A stretch of DNA of 64,000 bases, from contig NZ_WAJT01000001.1 in NCBI RefSeq assembly GCF_009650605.1, positions 1 to 64,000 on the forward strand, read 5' to 3'. Origin of the DNA: Labrenzia sp. CE80 (GTDB taxonomy: Bacteria; Pseudomonadota; Alphaproteobacteria; Rhizobiales; Stappiaceae). Positions 44,229-53,652 of the stretch are shown here, piece by piece. How positions within the stretch are numbered: position 1 is the first letter of the stretch; each line of letters begins with the position of its first letter. Below the pieces are notes generated by a model, which was given only the letters and a program-made list of their open reading frames with translations, did not search any database and had not been told where the DNA came from. A program made the position numbers and the translations under genes.

Positions 44229-45254
44229 TCAGCCGATCTTTTCCTTTACCTGCCGAATGATGCCACGGATTGTGTGGCCATCAGCCCGCGCTGCAAAGGT
44301 CAGCGCCATCCGGTGCTGCAGGATCGGTTCGGCAAGCGCCAGGACATCATCAACCGAGGGTGCAAGACGGCCTTCAACGAGCGCTCGGGCTCTCACGGTC
44401 AACATCAATGCCTGACTTGCGCGGGGGCCGGGGCCCCAGGCAATCAGCTTCTTGACGTCATCGCCGGATCCATCTTCTGACGGGCGCGCTGCGCGGACAA
44501 GTTTCAAGATCGCGTCAACCACGGATTCTCCAACGGGCATACGACGTACGAGCTGTTGGTAGCCGGCAAGTTCTTCTGCCGACATGGCGGTCTGCGCAAC
44601 AGCCTGCTCGGCGCCTGTTGTCTCAAGCAGAATGCGGCGTTCGGCGTCCATGTCAGGATAGTGAACGTCGATCTGCATCAAAAAGCGATCGAGCTGTGCT
44701 TCGGGGAGGGGATATGTGCCCTCCTGCTCCAACGGGTTCTGGGTTGCGAGTACATGGAAGGGGCGCGGCAAATCATGAGGCTGACCCGCGACGGTCACAT
44801 GATATTCCTGCATCGCCTGAAGCAGGGCAGACTGTGTGCGGGGGCTCGCACGGTTGATCTCATCGGCCATCAGAAGCTGGGAGAAGACCGGTCCGGGAAT
44901 GAAGCGGAACGCTCTACTGCCGTCGGCGGCCTGTTCCATCACCTCGGCGCCAAGAATGTCGGAGGGCATGAGGTCCGGGGTGAACTGGATGCGACGGGCG
45001 TTGAGGCCGAGAACCGTTCCCAGTGTTTCGACGAGCTTGGTCTTGGCCAGGCCGGGGACGCCGACGAGAAGTCCGTGACCTCCGGCAAGAATTGTGACCA
45101 GCGATTGTTCGACAACATTTTCCTGGCCGAAGATGATCCGAGATATATCGGCTTTCGCTGCGGTGATCCGCTCAAGCGCCTTTTCGGCAACCTCCGCGAT
45201 TGAATCCAGGTCCGTTTCGGCTGTGCCTCCGGGAGGCGGGCTGATTACGCTCAT
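44229..45254 (-). CDS. MoxR-family AAA+ ATPase
   Basis: A 341-residue ATPase. Walker A GLLVGVPGLAKTKL (about 76-89), Walker B and following LLMADEINRASPRTQSALLQ, sensor 1 FHVLATQNPLEQEGTYPLPE, sensor 2 region GPGPRASQALML. MoxR proteins act as chaperone-like ATPases assembling or activating vWA-domain partners; three such partners follow directly in this operon. Start at ATG 45254 is the natural first start. Confidence 0.95.
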   Translation of the reverse strand: MSVISPPPGGTAETDLDSIAEVAEKALERITAAKADISRIIFGQENVVEQSLVTILAGGHGLLVGVPGLAKTKLVETLGTVLGLNARRIQFTPDLMPSDILGAEVMEQAADGSRAFRFIPGPVFSQLLMADEINRASPRTQSALLQAMQEYHVTVAGQPHDLPRPFHVLATQNPLEQEGTYPLPEAQLDRFLMQIDVHYPDMDAERRILLETTGAEQAVAQTAMSAEELAGYQQLVRRMPVGESVVDAILKLVRAARPSEDGSGDDVKKLIAWGPGPRASQALMLTVRARALVEGRLAPSVDDVLALAEPILQHRMALTFAARADGHTIRGIIRQVKEKIG

Positions 45255-45521
45255 GTTTCACCTTCGCGGTCTCGGGCTCTGATTTGCAGAGCCAGTTGGC
45301 AGGTGCAGCGCGGACGGTAAATTTTGACCGGCCCGCGGCTGGTATTTGTCGCGACTCATTCAGTTTGGCACCATATTACCGGTTAGATAAGTCGCAAATT
45401 CTGTCGAGACAGAGGTAAGCGGCATTTTCTGTAAGGGCGGATTAGCCGTTTGGGGGCTTCCTATCTGGAAAACGGGACGCCATATCAAGAACATGGCTTT
45501 GGTCAAGTTTGGAGATAGGAT

Positions 45522-46115
45522 TTGTCACAGATCGACGCAAAGACCATGCCGTCAGGGCTTGCTGCCTTGATGGCCCGTGCTGGCGACCAGAAGCGGGGTA
45601 AGCCCCCGGTAGAAAAATGGAATCCGCCGTTCTGTGGGGATTTGGACATCCGGATCGCGAGCGATGGAACCTGGTCTTACATGTCTAGCCCGATCGCCCG
45701 GGAGGCCTTGGTCGAATTATTTGCTTCGGTTTTGCGCAAGGACAAGGATGGTCGTCACTATCTCGTGACACCTGTGGAAAAAATCGGCATTCAGGTCGAA
45801 GATGTTCCTTTTTTAGGTGTGGAACTCCATGCGGAGGGAACGGGCCAACACCAAAATCTGATTGTTCGCACCAATGTTGGCGATGTCGTGACGGTCGATA
45901 AGGATCATCCCATCCGGTTTGATACCGATCCGGAAAATGGGGGGCTCAAGCCCTATGTATTGGTTCGCGGGCGGCTTGAGGCGCGTTTGGCGCGACCGTT
46001 GCTTTATGAGCTCGCCGAGTTTTTTGAAGAGAGTGACAGCGGTGAACTTGGGCTTTGGAGCTCAGGTGACTTCTTTCCCTTGGCTCCAGAGTTCCTATCT
46101 GAAACAACAACATGA
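45522..46115 (+). CDS. DUF1285 domain protein
   Basis: A 197-residue protein of the DUF1285 family, function unknown. Characteristic stretches are NPPFCGDLDIRIASDGTWSY, SPIAREALVELFASVLRKD and YHYLVTPVEK-like RHYLVTPVEKIGIQVEDVPF. The TTG start at 45522 has GGAGATAGGA just upstream. First gene of a DUF1285-Nudix-DUF6111-cca run and divergent from moxR. Confidence 0.9.
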   Translation: MSQIDAKTMPSGLAALMARAGDQKRGKPPVEKWNPPFCGDLDIRIASDGTWSYMSSPIAREALVELFASVLRKDKDGRHYLVTPVEKIGIQVEDVPFLGVELHAEGTGQHQNLIVRTNVGDVVTVDKDHPIRFDTDPENGGLKPYVLVRGRLEARLARPLLYELAEFFEESDSGELGLWSSGDFFPLAPEFLSETTT

Positions 46116-46143
46116 AGAATCGTGCGACGTGGTGGTTTCAGGG

Positions 46144-46788
46144 ATGGTGCAGGTGCTGAAAGCAGATGGCAGGGACAATCTATTCGACGATTTCAAGGAT
46201 CGTCTCATGCGTCTGCCTGAAGACCGGCTTTTGCACGATACAGGCGATCACGTCCTCAATCCGGACCTCGGTCCCTATGCACGCTGGGACGGTCCGCCAC
46301 GTGACGCGGCCGTTCTCATTCCCGTTATTCCGCGTGCCCACGAGCCAAGTGTGATCCTGACACTTCGGACGCCGCATCTGTCGTCACATGCTGGCCAGAT
46401 CGCATTTCCGGGCGGCAAGATTGATCGTGAGGATGACGGCGCGGTGCAGGCTGCCCTGCGCGAGGCAGAGGAAGAGATTGGCCTTGCACGTCACGCGGTG
46501 ACGCCCTTTGCGGAGCTTGCTCCCTATCTGACAGGTTCGGGATATCGGGTCATACCGGTCATTGCCGAGGTTGATCCCGACGCAAAGCTTGTGGCGAATC
46601 CCGCAGAAGTGGCCGATGTCTTCGAGGTGCCACTGTCCTTTCTGATGGATCCAGCAAATCACAAGACGCAGAGCCGTGCCTGGGAAGGCAAGGCGCGCTA
46701 TTTCTATGAAATGCCATTCGGGGAGCGTTACATCTGGGGCGTGACCGCTGGCATTGTTCGCTCCCTCTATGAAGCGGTGTATGGCTGA
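46144..46788 (+). CDS. CoA pyrophosphatase-type Nudix hydrolase
   Basis: A 214-residue Nudix protein of the NudL/CoAse type: LSSHAGQIAFPGGKIDREDD then GAVQAALREAEEEIGL supplies both the UPF0035 signature and the Nudix box. The family hydrolyses CoA and related ADP derivatives. Frames upstream to 45919 overlap DUF1285 and are not used; GTG at 46130 is an alternative start. One-base overlap with the next gene. Confidence 0.88.
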   Translation: MVQVLKADGRDNLFDDFKDRLMRLPEDRLLHDTGDHVLNPDLGPYARWDGPPRDAAVLIPVIPRAHEPSVILTLRTPHLSSHAGQIAFPGGKIDREDDGAVQAALREAEEEIGLARHAVTPFAELAPYLTGSGYRVIPVIAEVDPDAKLVANPAEVADVFEVPLSFLMDPANHKTQSRAWEGKARYFYEMPFGERYIWGVTAGIVRSLYEAVYG

Positions 46789-47048
46789 TGTTTCGTGTTG
46801 TTCTATCTCATATGATCTTGTTCCTGCTGCCATTCGTTGGCTATGCGGTTTGGCTCTGGATAAAGAAGAAGTCTCAAACTTCAGAGAACTGGAAGAATGG
46901 TCCGATGGCGTGGCTGACCCTTGCCGGGGTCCTTCTGGTTCTGATCAGCCTGGTTATCTTTGCGACCTTCCAGAAGATGCCCGAAGGAACCGAGTATCGG
47001 CCATCGCGCATGGAAAACGGTGTCTTCATTCCAGGCGGATACGAGTAG
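46788..47048 (+). CDS. DUF6111 small membrane protein
   Basis: An 86-residue protein with two membrane helices (residues 5-24 and 40-62) and a short C-terminal tail ending FIPGGYE. Commonly found between Nudix and cca genes in Hyphomicrobiales. Function unknown. The ATG overlaps the preceding stop (TGATG); cca follows one base after its stop. Confidence 0.85.
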   Translation: MFRVVLSHMILFLLPFVGYAVWLWIKKKSQTSENWKNGPMAWLTLAGVLLVLISLVIFATFQKMPEGTEYRPSRMENGVFIPGGYE

Positions 47049-47049
47049 A

Positions 47050-48273
47050 ATGACCGATCGCCGAATAACGGCTGAATGGCTGCAGAATAACGCAATTCAG
47101 ACCGTTTTCGACGCGATTGAACGTGAAGGCGACGCAGCCCGTGTGGTTGGGGGCGCCGTCCGGAACAGCCTCCTGGACAAACCTGTTGCGGATATTGACA
47201 TCGCCACCACTGCAGCACCGCCTGTGGTCGCTGAACGAACGGAGCGTGCGGGCCTGAAAGTCATCCCGACGGGGATCGACCACGGCACCGTGACTGTGAT
47301 CAGCAGCGGTGTCGCATATGAGATCACGACGCTGCGCGAAGATGTCGAGACCTTCGGGCGCCAGGCGAAGGTGCGCTTTGGGCGCGACTGGATGGAAGAT
47401 GCGCGCCGGCGCGACTTCACCATGAATGCCTTGTACTGCGACCGCTCTGGCGCCATCCATGATCCGCTTGGTGGTTTGGCCGATTGCATCGAGCGACGCG
47501 TGCGTTTCATCGGCAGTGCGCGTGACCGCATTCAGGAAGACTATCTTCGTATCCTGCGTTTCTTCCGGATCCATGCTGCTTACGGCAGCGGCAAGCCTGA
47601 CCCGGAGGGATTGACCGCATGCGTCCATGAGCGTGAAGGGCTCAGGAGCCTTTCCGCGGAACGCATCGGCATGGAAATGAAGCGACTGGTTGTTGCGCCT
47701 CTGGCTCCACAATGCCTGTCGCTCATGGAAAACCGTGGGCTGTTGGAGATTGTCACCGGCGGCGTTTCTCGCATCGCAGACTTCACGGCCTTCAGAGGCC
47801 TTGCGCCGGATGTGCCCGAAGTTTACGAGCCGGCCCTCGCGCTTGCGGCTCTTGTCGGGTTTGTCGACGAAGACATGGACCGCCTCTCGGACCGCTTGCG
47901 ATTGTCCAATTCAGAGCGCAAGCGCATGCATCGGGCGCTGGCCGCCGGTTCGGAACTGATCGCGAAGCCGGTCGACCCGGCAGTGGTAGATAGGCGCAAG
48001 TTGCTCTATCGGCACGGACGGCAAACATCGGTCGATGGTGTTGTGCTGGCGTATTCGCGGGAGAGTGAGACGCCTCTGAAGCGGGACCTTCTGGATTTGT
48101 TGGCATGCTTGCGAAGCGGAGAGATTCCAGAGTTTCCGCTAAAGGGGCGAGATTTGCTTGCCAATGGCATCGCGCCGGGCCCGGACGTGGGCCGCGTCCT
48201 CGAACGTCTGGAAAGTTGCTGGGTCGAGAGTGAATTTTCGCTGACGGCCAAAGAACTCATCAGCCGTATCTGA
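47050..48273 (+). CDS. cca: CCA tRNA nucleotidyltransferase/poly(A) polymerase family
   Basis: A 407-residue class II nucleotidyltransferase that adds or repairs the tRNA 3' CCA. VVGGAVRNSLLDKPVADIDI holds the GG...DxD active site, RDFTMNALY is the RRD-type nucleotide-selection motif, and RIQEDYLRILRFFRIHAAYG the ERxxxExxxLLxxxR-like neck region. The ATG at 47050 follows the DUF6111 stop directly; the frame upstream to 46960 is not used. Confidence 0.93.
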   Translation: MTDRRITAEWLQNNAIQTVFDAIEREGDAARVVGGAVRNSLLDKPVADIDIATTAAPPVVAERTERAGLKVIPTGIDHGTVTVISSGVAYEITTLREDVETFGRQAKVRFGRDWMEDARRRDFTMNALYCDRSGAIHDPLGGLADCIERRVRFIGSARDRIQEDYLRILRFFRIHAAYGSGKPDPEGLTACVHEREGLRSLSAERIGMEMKRLVVAPLAPQCLSLMENRGLLEIVTGGVSRIADFTAFRGLAPDVPEVYEPALALAALVGFVDEDMDRLSDRLRLSNSERKRMHRALAAGSELIAKPVDPAVVDRRKLLYRHGRQTSVDGVVLAYSRESETPLKRDLLDLLACLRSGEIPEFPLKGRDLLANGIAPGPDVGRVLERLESCWVESEFSLTAKELISRI

Positions 48274-48424
48274 TCCCGTCAGAGTGTCGGCTGTCTAGTT
48301 AAAAAGACCTATGAAGTTGGCCCAAAATCAGCGCTTTTTCCGACAATATGGATTAGGCTAGCAATCCTTCCTTTACGTTGTGCCGATAGATTTAAGGCTT
48401 GGGAAGATCAAATCCGGCGCAACA

Positions 48425-49558
48425 ATGATGAAGAAAATCACACTCGTTGTAGGCAGCAAGGACGCCTGCCCAGACCTTTTTTCAAAGCTATCTCTGTTTT
48501 ACGCGGCACAATTTATCGAACTCGGCGACGTCTCGCCCGAACTCATTCAGAACAGCTCACTTGTTCTTGTTGATTTTGCTGATGGGTCCGGAAAGCAGCT
48601 TGGTCATTTGAAACGGGCACTGGAAAAAGTACCTAATATACTTCGCATTGGTTGTGTCACGATGACCCGACGCCAGGAAGTGGTTCAGGCGAAAGCGCTG
48701 GGCCTCTCGGAGCTTTGGGATCGGGAGTGCGATGTCGAGGATGCCGTCACCACGATCAAGACGCTGATCGGCGATTATGCGATGACGGCTCTTTCAGATG
48801 AGACGCCGGACGCGACACGCGATGCGGTGAACGGCTTTTGTAGCACTATGGACGAGATGGCGATGGCTGTTGCCACCAACCGCCCGCTTCCCATGAAAGC
48901 GGCCGCCGAATCGGTGCAAGGTGTCGTTACTGCACTTCAAACAGATGGTTTGGATTCTTGGCTCGCTGCCGTGCAGAGCCATCACAGCCATACGTTCTGC
49001 CATTCCATGATGGTGACCGGCTTTGCAGTTGCTTTCGCAAACGCTCTTGAACTTGATGCTCAGGACAGGGCGTTTTTGAGCGTCGGGGCGCTTGTTCATG
49101 ACCTCGGCAAGGTCCGCATTCCTCTCTCCATTCTGGATAAGCCCGGCGAGCTGACCAGGGAAGAGTATGCCCAGATCAAATTGCATCCTGTCTTTTCAAA
49201 GGAAATTTTGGACCGGCGCCCTGAAATCGCACCGCAAATTCGCGATCTTGCGGTCCAACATCATGAGTACCTGGACGGGACGGGCTATCCGGACGGGTTG
49301 GGTGCCGATCAGATTTCCCGACTGGTCCGCATTTTGACGATTTGCGATATTTACGCCGCATTGACGGAGAAAAGATCGTATAAGGAAAGCTTTGGTCCGC
49401 GGCAGGCCTATTCGATCTTGCTCGATATGAAGGGCAGGATCGACCAGGATCTGCTGCGGCGATTCCGGCCGATAGCGTTTCAGGCCGATGTTGGCATGCT
49501 GAAAAAGGGCGTGGACAGCATGCGCATAATCACAAGTGGGCGCAGTGCTTCAGCGTAA
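48425..49558 (+). CDS. HD-GYP domain protein, probable c-di-GMP phosphodiesterase
   Basis: A 377-residue protein. Residues 1-125 have a receiver-like fold without the phospho-acceptor pattern (KITLVVGSKDACPDLF, VLVDFADG). The HD-GYP domain follows with HSHTFCHSMMVTG, HDLGKVRIPLSILDKPG, LHPVFSKEIL and HHEYLDGTGYPDGL, the metal ligands and the GYP motif. It would degrade c-di-GMP, a second messenger that activates BcsA. A GTG at 48380 is an alternative start. Any effect on the cellulose operon is inference only. Confidence 0.9.
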   Translation: MMKKITLVVGSKDACPDLFSKLSLFYAAQFIELGDVSPELIQNSSLVLVDFADGSGKQLGHLKRALEKVPNILRIGCVTMTRRQEVVQAKALGLSELWDRECDVEDAVTTIKTLIGDYAMTALSDETPDATRDAVNGFCSTMDEMAMAVATNRPLPMKAAAESVQGVVTALQTDGLDSWLAAVQSHHSHTFCHSMMVTGFAVAFANALELDAQDRAFLSVGALVHDLGKVRIPLSILDKPGELTREEYAQIKLHPVFSKEILDRRPEIAPQIRDLAVQHHEYLDGTGYPDGLGADQISRLVRILTICDIYAALTEKRSYKESFGPRQAYSILLDMKGRIDQDLLRRFRPIAFQADVGMLKKGVDSMRIITSGRSASA

Positions 49559-49635
49559 GGCTGGAGCAACCTGCCACGGGGCTGGATTGAGTGTGCGAGA
49601 GTTCGGTTTTCCGGTGTGAAAAGGTCCTAAGATCT

Positions 49636-50562
49636 CTAAGGCCATTTCACCACGGGCGGCATTGAAGACAAGATCGAGGCGACATTGCCGCCTGTTTTGA
49701 GGCCGAAAATCGTGCCGCGGTCATAGAGAAGATTGTACTCTACATAGCGCCCTCTGCGAACAAGCTGCTCTTCACGTTCCGCATCACTCCAGGGCTTGCT
49801 GAAGTTCTCGCGCACCAGTGCTGGATAGATGTTCAGAAATGCCCGGCCGACATCCTTTGTGAAGGCAAAATCTGCGTCCCAGTCGCTTGAGTGCAGGTAA
49901 TCGTAGAAGATGCCGCCGACACCGCGCGGTTCGTTCCTGTGCTTCAGGAAGAAATAATCCTCGCACCATTTCTTGTAGTGCTCATAGTCCGCGCACTCAT
50001 GGTCGTCACAGGCCTGTTTCATGGCCGCATGAAAGGACTGGGTGTCTGGATCTTGCTGGGTTCGTCTGGCGTCCAGGACGGGGGTGAGATCCGCGCCGCC
50101 GCCAAACCACTGGCGGGTTGTCACGACCATTCGCGTGTTCATGTGAACGGCCGGCACATGCGGGTTTTGCGGATGCGCGATCAGGCTGATGCCGGACGCC
50201 CAAAAGCGCGGGTCCTGATCCGCGCCGGGGATCTGCCCGCGAAATTCTTGCGAGAATTCGCCATGAACGGTCGATACATGCACGCCGACCTTCTCGAACA
50301 CACGGCCCTGCATCATCGACATGACGCCGCCGCCACCCTTTGCGCCGGTTGAATCTGTCCGTTCCCAAGGGGTGCGTTCGAAGCGTCCTACCGGCTGGTC
50401 CGCAAGCGGGCCGTCCAGAGTGGCGATTTCATCTTCCAAAGCTTCGAAGCTTGCGCAGATCCTGTCTCTGAGCTCGGCGAACCAGGTGGGTGCGAGCGCT
50501 TTCTTCTCCTCGATCCCGTCCGGGTGCGGGCCGCCGCGTTGTTCTGGGGAGGGGGCGTTCAT
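49636..50562 (-). CDS. hemF: Oxygen-dependent coproporphyrinogen III oxidase HemF
   Basis: Heme-biosynthesis enzyme converting coproporphyrinogen III to protoporphyrinogen IX with O2. The protein is 308 residues. Family motifs: GGGVMSMMQGRVFEKVGVHVS, WFGGGADLTPV, RGVGGIFYDYL, RRGRYVEYNLLYDRGTIFGL. Soluble and dimeric in known cases. It supplies heme for the cytochromes encoded at 57-59 kb. Minus strand, convergent with the HD-GYP gene. Confidence 0.97.
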   Translation of the reverse strand: MNAPSPEQRGGPHPDGIEEKKALAPTWFAELRDRICASFEALEDEIATLDGPLADQPVGRFERTPWERTDSTGAKGGGGVMSMMQGRVFEKVGVHVSTVHGEFSQEFRGQIPGADQDPRFWASGISLIAHPQNPHVPAVHMNTRMVVTTRQWFGGGADLTPVLDARRTQQDPDTQSFHAAMKQACDDHECADYEHYKKWCEDYFFLKHRNEPRGVGGIFYDYLHSSDWDADFAFTKDVGRAFLNIYPALVRENFSKPWSDAEREEQLVRRGRYVEYNLLYDRGTIFGLKTGGNVASILSSMPPVVKWP

Positions 50563-50615
50563 TGGAAGATCCTCGGTGCCGTTTGTGTGAGTGCTTCTGC
50601 AGCCATATGCCAGAT

Positions 50616-51080
50616 CTACGGCTTAGGAAATCCGTCGGTTTGCCGCAAGGCCTCACCCAGAACCATGCCAGCAGAGACTGCGACATTGAGCGAGCGCATG
50701 CCTTCGGCCATGGGAATGGTCAATCGGGCGTCTGCGACGTCGTGCACAACCTGAGGTGCGCCCGACGACTCCCTGCCAAGCAGCAGGATGTCATCGTGGC
50801 GGTAGTCAAAGGCGTGATAGGGCTGCTCTGTCTTTGTGGTCAGCAGGAGAAGTCGCCTGCAAGCTTCTTGGCGCCATGTCTCAAAGGCCGTCCAATCGAG
50901 ATGCCGCGTCAGTGCCGCCCGTTCAAGGTAGTCCATGCCGGCGCGCTTGAGCGCGCTGTCTGACAGAGGAAAGCCAGCTGGTTCGATCAGATGAACCTTG
51001 ACGCCCATGCAGGCGGCAAGTCTCAATATCGTACCGGTGTTCTGTGGAATATCCGGCTGGTAAAGAGCAATTTCAGGCAT
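50616..51080 (-). CDS. trmL: tRNA (cytidine/uridine-2'-O-)-methyltransferase TrmL
   Basis: A 154-residue SPOUT methyltransferase acting at position 34 of Leu tRNAs. MPEIALYQPDIPQNTGTILR, HLIEPAGFPLSDSALKRAGMDY, LLLGRESSGAP and IPMAEGMRSLNVAVSAGMVL are the family motifs forming the knotted SAM site. The ATG at 51080 fits the family start; the frame extending to 51179 adds 33 unlikely residues. Confidence 0.95.
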   Translation of the reverse strand: MPEIALYQPDIPQNTGTILRLAACMGVKVHLIEPAGFPLSDSALKRAGMDYLERAALTRHLDWTAFETWRQEACRRLLLLTTKTEQPYHAFDYRHDDILLLGRESSGAPQVVHDVADARLTIPMAEGMRSLNVAVSAGMVLGEALRQTDGFPKP

Positions 51081-51261
51081 CGGACTCCGCTGTATTGAGA
51101 GGGCCTCCCGGGTCGCATGAACATGCGAACGAGGCGTTCGAAGTCCGGGCTGTCTATCATTTGCGTTACAAGATGTCATGCGCGAGGGGATTACAATTCT
51201 GAGCCGTGGGCTCTAGTTTCTGGTACTTGCCCTAACCTGATTCCCATTGCAGCGGAGACGT

Positions 51262-53145
51262 GTGTTGGATCCGGTATTCCGACTGTTTGAAAAATGGATT
51301 GACCCGTTCAAACCGGGCCCGAGCGCAGGCCCGCCGCAGCACGGCGCGCTAAGCTTTTTGCTGTATTTCGTGCGGCAGGCCCGCTGGCCGTTTATCGCCA
51401 TGCTTGTTCTCGGTGGGCTGACCGCTGGCATCGAGGCGTCGATCTATACTTTCATCGGCCAGATCGTGGATATCCTGCAAGCCGGGGAAAGGGAGAGTTT
51501 CTTCGAGACCCATGGCGCAACTCTTTTCGGAATGGCCTTTGTCGTGCTCGTGGTTCGAGCATTGGTGGCGATTCTGACTGCACTGATTGAAGAGCAATCC
51601 ATCGTGCCGGGATTCTTTAACCTGGTGCGTTGGCAGTCACATCAGCGGGTGATGAAACAGAGCCTGTCCTATTTTCAGGAAGATTTCTCCGGGCGCATAT
51701 CCGCAAAAGTGTGGCAGGCGGGGCAGGCGGCTGGAGACTTCATGAGCTCCCTGCTGCAGACGGTCTGGTACATCGCTGTCTACGCACTGACGACCCTGCT
51801 TCTGATTGGTGAACTCGATTGGCGTTTGGGAGCTGCGGTTGGCGTTTGGCTGATCGGGTTTTCCGTTGTCGCGCGCTATTTCATTCCCAAGGTGCGGGCC
51901 GAGGCGAAGCGGGTCGCAAACGCTGGGTCTGGCGTGTCGGGCCGCCTCGTTGATACCTACACCAATATCCAGACAGTCAAGCTCTTCGGTACCCGTGAAG
52001 GCGAAGAGCAGGGCGTTCTGCGAACCTACGACGGGTTTTTGTCGCGGCTGCGGGTCTTTACGCGCACCTTGACGTCCGTTCGATCCGTCATGGTCAGCTT
52101 CAGCGGCTTGATGATCGTGATGATCGCCGCGATGGCCCTGTCTTTCTGGCAGCAGGGTTTGGTCAGCACCGGAGACGTCGCCTTTTGCCTGGGGCTGGTC
52201 CTGCGGTTGAATTTGTTGCTCAACCGCTTGATGGGGCAGCTCAATGGACTGTTCCGGAATATCGGCACGCTTCAGGACAGCATGGAGCTGATCGTCAAGC
52301 CCATCGATGTCCTTGATGCGCCCGATGCCAGTGAGCTTGAGGTGCCGAACGGAGCTGTTTCTTTCGAGAACATCCGTTTTCACTACGGCAAGGCCGAAGG
52401 TGTGATCGAGCAGCTGTCTCTCGAGATCAAGCCTGGCGAGCGCTTCGGCGTTGTCGGGCCTTCCGGTGCCGGCAAGTCGACCCTCGTGAACCTGCTGCTG
52501 CGGTTTTACAATCTTGAGTCCGGCAGGATACTGATTGACGGTCAGGATATCTCACAGGTGAGCCAGCAGTCACTGCGCAGTTCCATCGGCCTCGTCACGC
52601 AGGACACTTCGCTTTTGCATCGCTCGATCAAGGAGAACATTCTCTATGGCCGGCCGGATGCCAGCGAAGAGGACATGCTGAAAGCTGCGGATCGTGCCCA
52701 CGCGATGACTTTCATTGAGGGGTTGGAAGACAAGAAGGGACGGCGCGGGTTTGCTGCCCATGTGGGAGAGCGCGGTGTGAAGCTCTCCGGCGGGCAACGC
52801 CAACGCATCGCGATTGCACGGGTGTTGCTGAAAGATGCACCGATACTGGTGCTGGACGAGGCTACGTCCGCGCTTGATTCCGAGATTGAGGCTGCCATTC
52901 AGGAAAACCTTGCCGAGCTCATGAATAACAAAACGGTCATTGCGATCGCGCATCGCCTGTCTACGATCGCTTCAATGGACAGGTTGATTGTCGTGGATAG
53001 GGGCGAGATCGTTCAGCAGGGGACCCATGCCAAACTTCTGAACGAGAAGGAGGGACTTTATTTTCAGCTTTGGTCTCGCCAATCAGGGGGCTTTCTTCCC
53101 GACGTCGGCCCTGTTTCCGGGCAAGGCGCGCTCCATACCGCCTGA
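51262..53145 (+). CDS. ABC transporter, fused permease and ATPase (first of pair)
   Basis: A 627-residue half-transporter: membrane domain with about six helices (residues 30-320), then ATPase domain with Walker A GPSGAGKST (about 399-407), signature LSGGQRQR (about 508) and Walker B ILVLDEATSALD. DIA/DTSLLHRSIKENILYG is an exporter-type Q-loop region. The GTG at 51262 follows GCGGAGAC, a fair ribosome-binding site, and starts MLDPVFRLFEKWIDPFKPG. The second transporter begins in the same way, so both are close paralogues and may form a heterodimer. Substrate unknown. Confidence 0.92.
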   Translation: MLDPVFRLFEKWIDPFKPGPSAGPPQHGALSFLLYFVRQARWPFIAMLVLGGLTAGIEASIYTFIGQIVDILQAGERESFFETHGATLFGMAFVVLVVRALVAILTALIEEQSIVPGFFNLVRWQSHQRVMKQSLSYFQEDFSGRISAKVWQAGQAAGDFMSSLLQTVWYIAVYALTTLLLIGELDWRLGAAVGVWLIGFSVVARYFIPKVRAEAKRVANAGSGVSGRLVDTYTNIQTVKLFGTREGEEQGVLRTYDGFLSRLRVFTRTLTSVRSVMVSFSGLMIVMIAAMALSFWQQGLVSTGDVAFCLGLVLRLNLLLNRLMGQLNGLFRNIGTLQDSMELIVKPIDVLDAPDASELEVPNGAVSFENIRFHYGKAEGVIEQLSLEIKPGERFGVVGPSGAGKSTLVNLLLRFYNLESGRILIDGQDISQVSQQSLRSSIGLVTQDTSLLHRSIKENILYGRPDASEEDMLKAADRAHAMTFIEGLEDKKGRRGFAAHVGERGVKLSGGQRQRIAIARVLLKDAPILVLDEATSALDSEIEAAIQENLAELMNNKTVIAIAHRLSTIASMDRLIVVDRGEIVQQGTHAKLLNEKEGLYFQLWSRQSGGFLPDVGPVSGQGALHTA

Positions 53146-53238
53146 GGTCAGGCTGGCGCTACTTCTGGGCGCTGGCGGTGGTCTTTGATCCGCTGCAGGG
53201 TAAGCGGCGTAGACAGGCCGATAGATCAGGGAGCCATC

Positions 53239-53652
53239 ATGCTGCAATACATCGTCGCCTATGCCACAACTGCAGTCATTTTCCTGGCCATCGACTTCGT
53301 CTGGCTGTCTCAGATTGCTACGCGGTTCTATTTCGACAGGATCGGGCATCTGTTGATGGACAAGCCGAATTTGGCAGCAGCAGGTGGCTTCTACATTATG
53401 TATGTGGTCGGTATTGTCATTTTCGCCGTTGCCCCGGCCTTGAAGGTCGACAGTGTTCTTACTGCAATTGGCTATGGTGCCCTTTTCGGCTTTTTCACCT
53501 ACGCGACCTACGACATGACCAACTATGCGACGCTGCGCGGCTGGCCCTTCCTGATTGTTTTCGTCGACGTTGCCTGGGGCACGATCTTGTCAGCCACAGC
53601 TGCAGCTTTCGGTTTTCACCTGACGCGTTTGATCATGCGAACCGTGGCATAA
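53239..53652 (+). CDS. DUF2177 family membrane protein
   Basis: A 137-residue protein with four membrane helices. AIDFVWLSQIATRFYFDRIG and TYDMTNYATLRGWPFLIVFVDVAWGT are the DUF2177 signatures. Function unknown. The ATG at 53239 has CAGGGAG at good distance; longer in-frame starts lack this. It lies between two paralogous ABC transporters. Confidence 0.9.
   Translation: MLQYIVAYATTAVIFLAIDFVWLSQIATRFYFDRIGHLLMDKPNLAAAGGFYIMYVVGIVIFAVAPALKVDSVLTAIGYGALFGFFTYATYDMTNYATLRGWPFLIVFVDVAWGTILSATAAAFGFHLTRLIMRTVA

Noticed and set aside
44556..45203. A 215-codon + strand frame
   Set aside because: Antisense to moxR, whose Walker motifs are intact; no family resemblance in the + strand reading.
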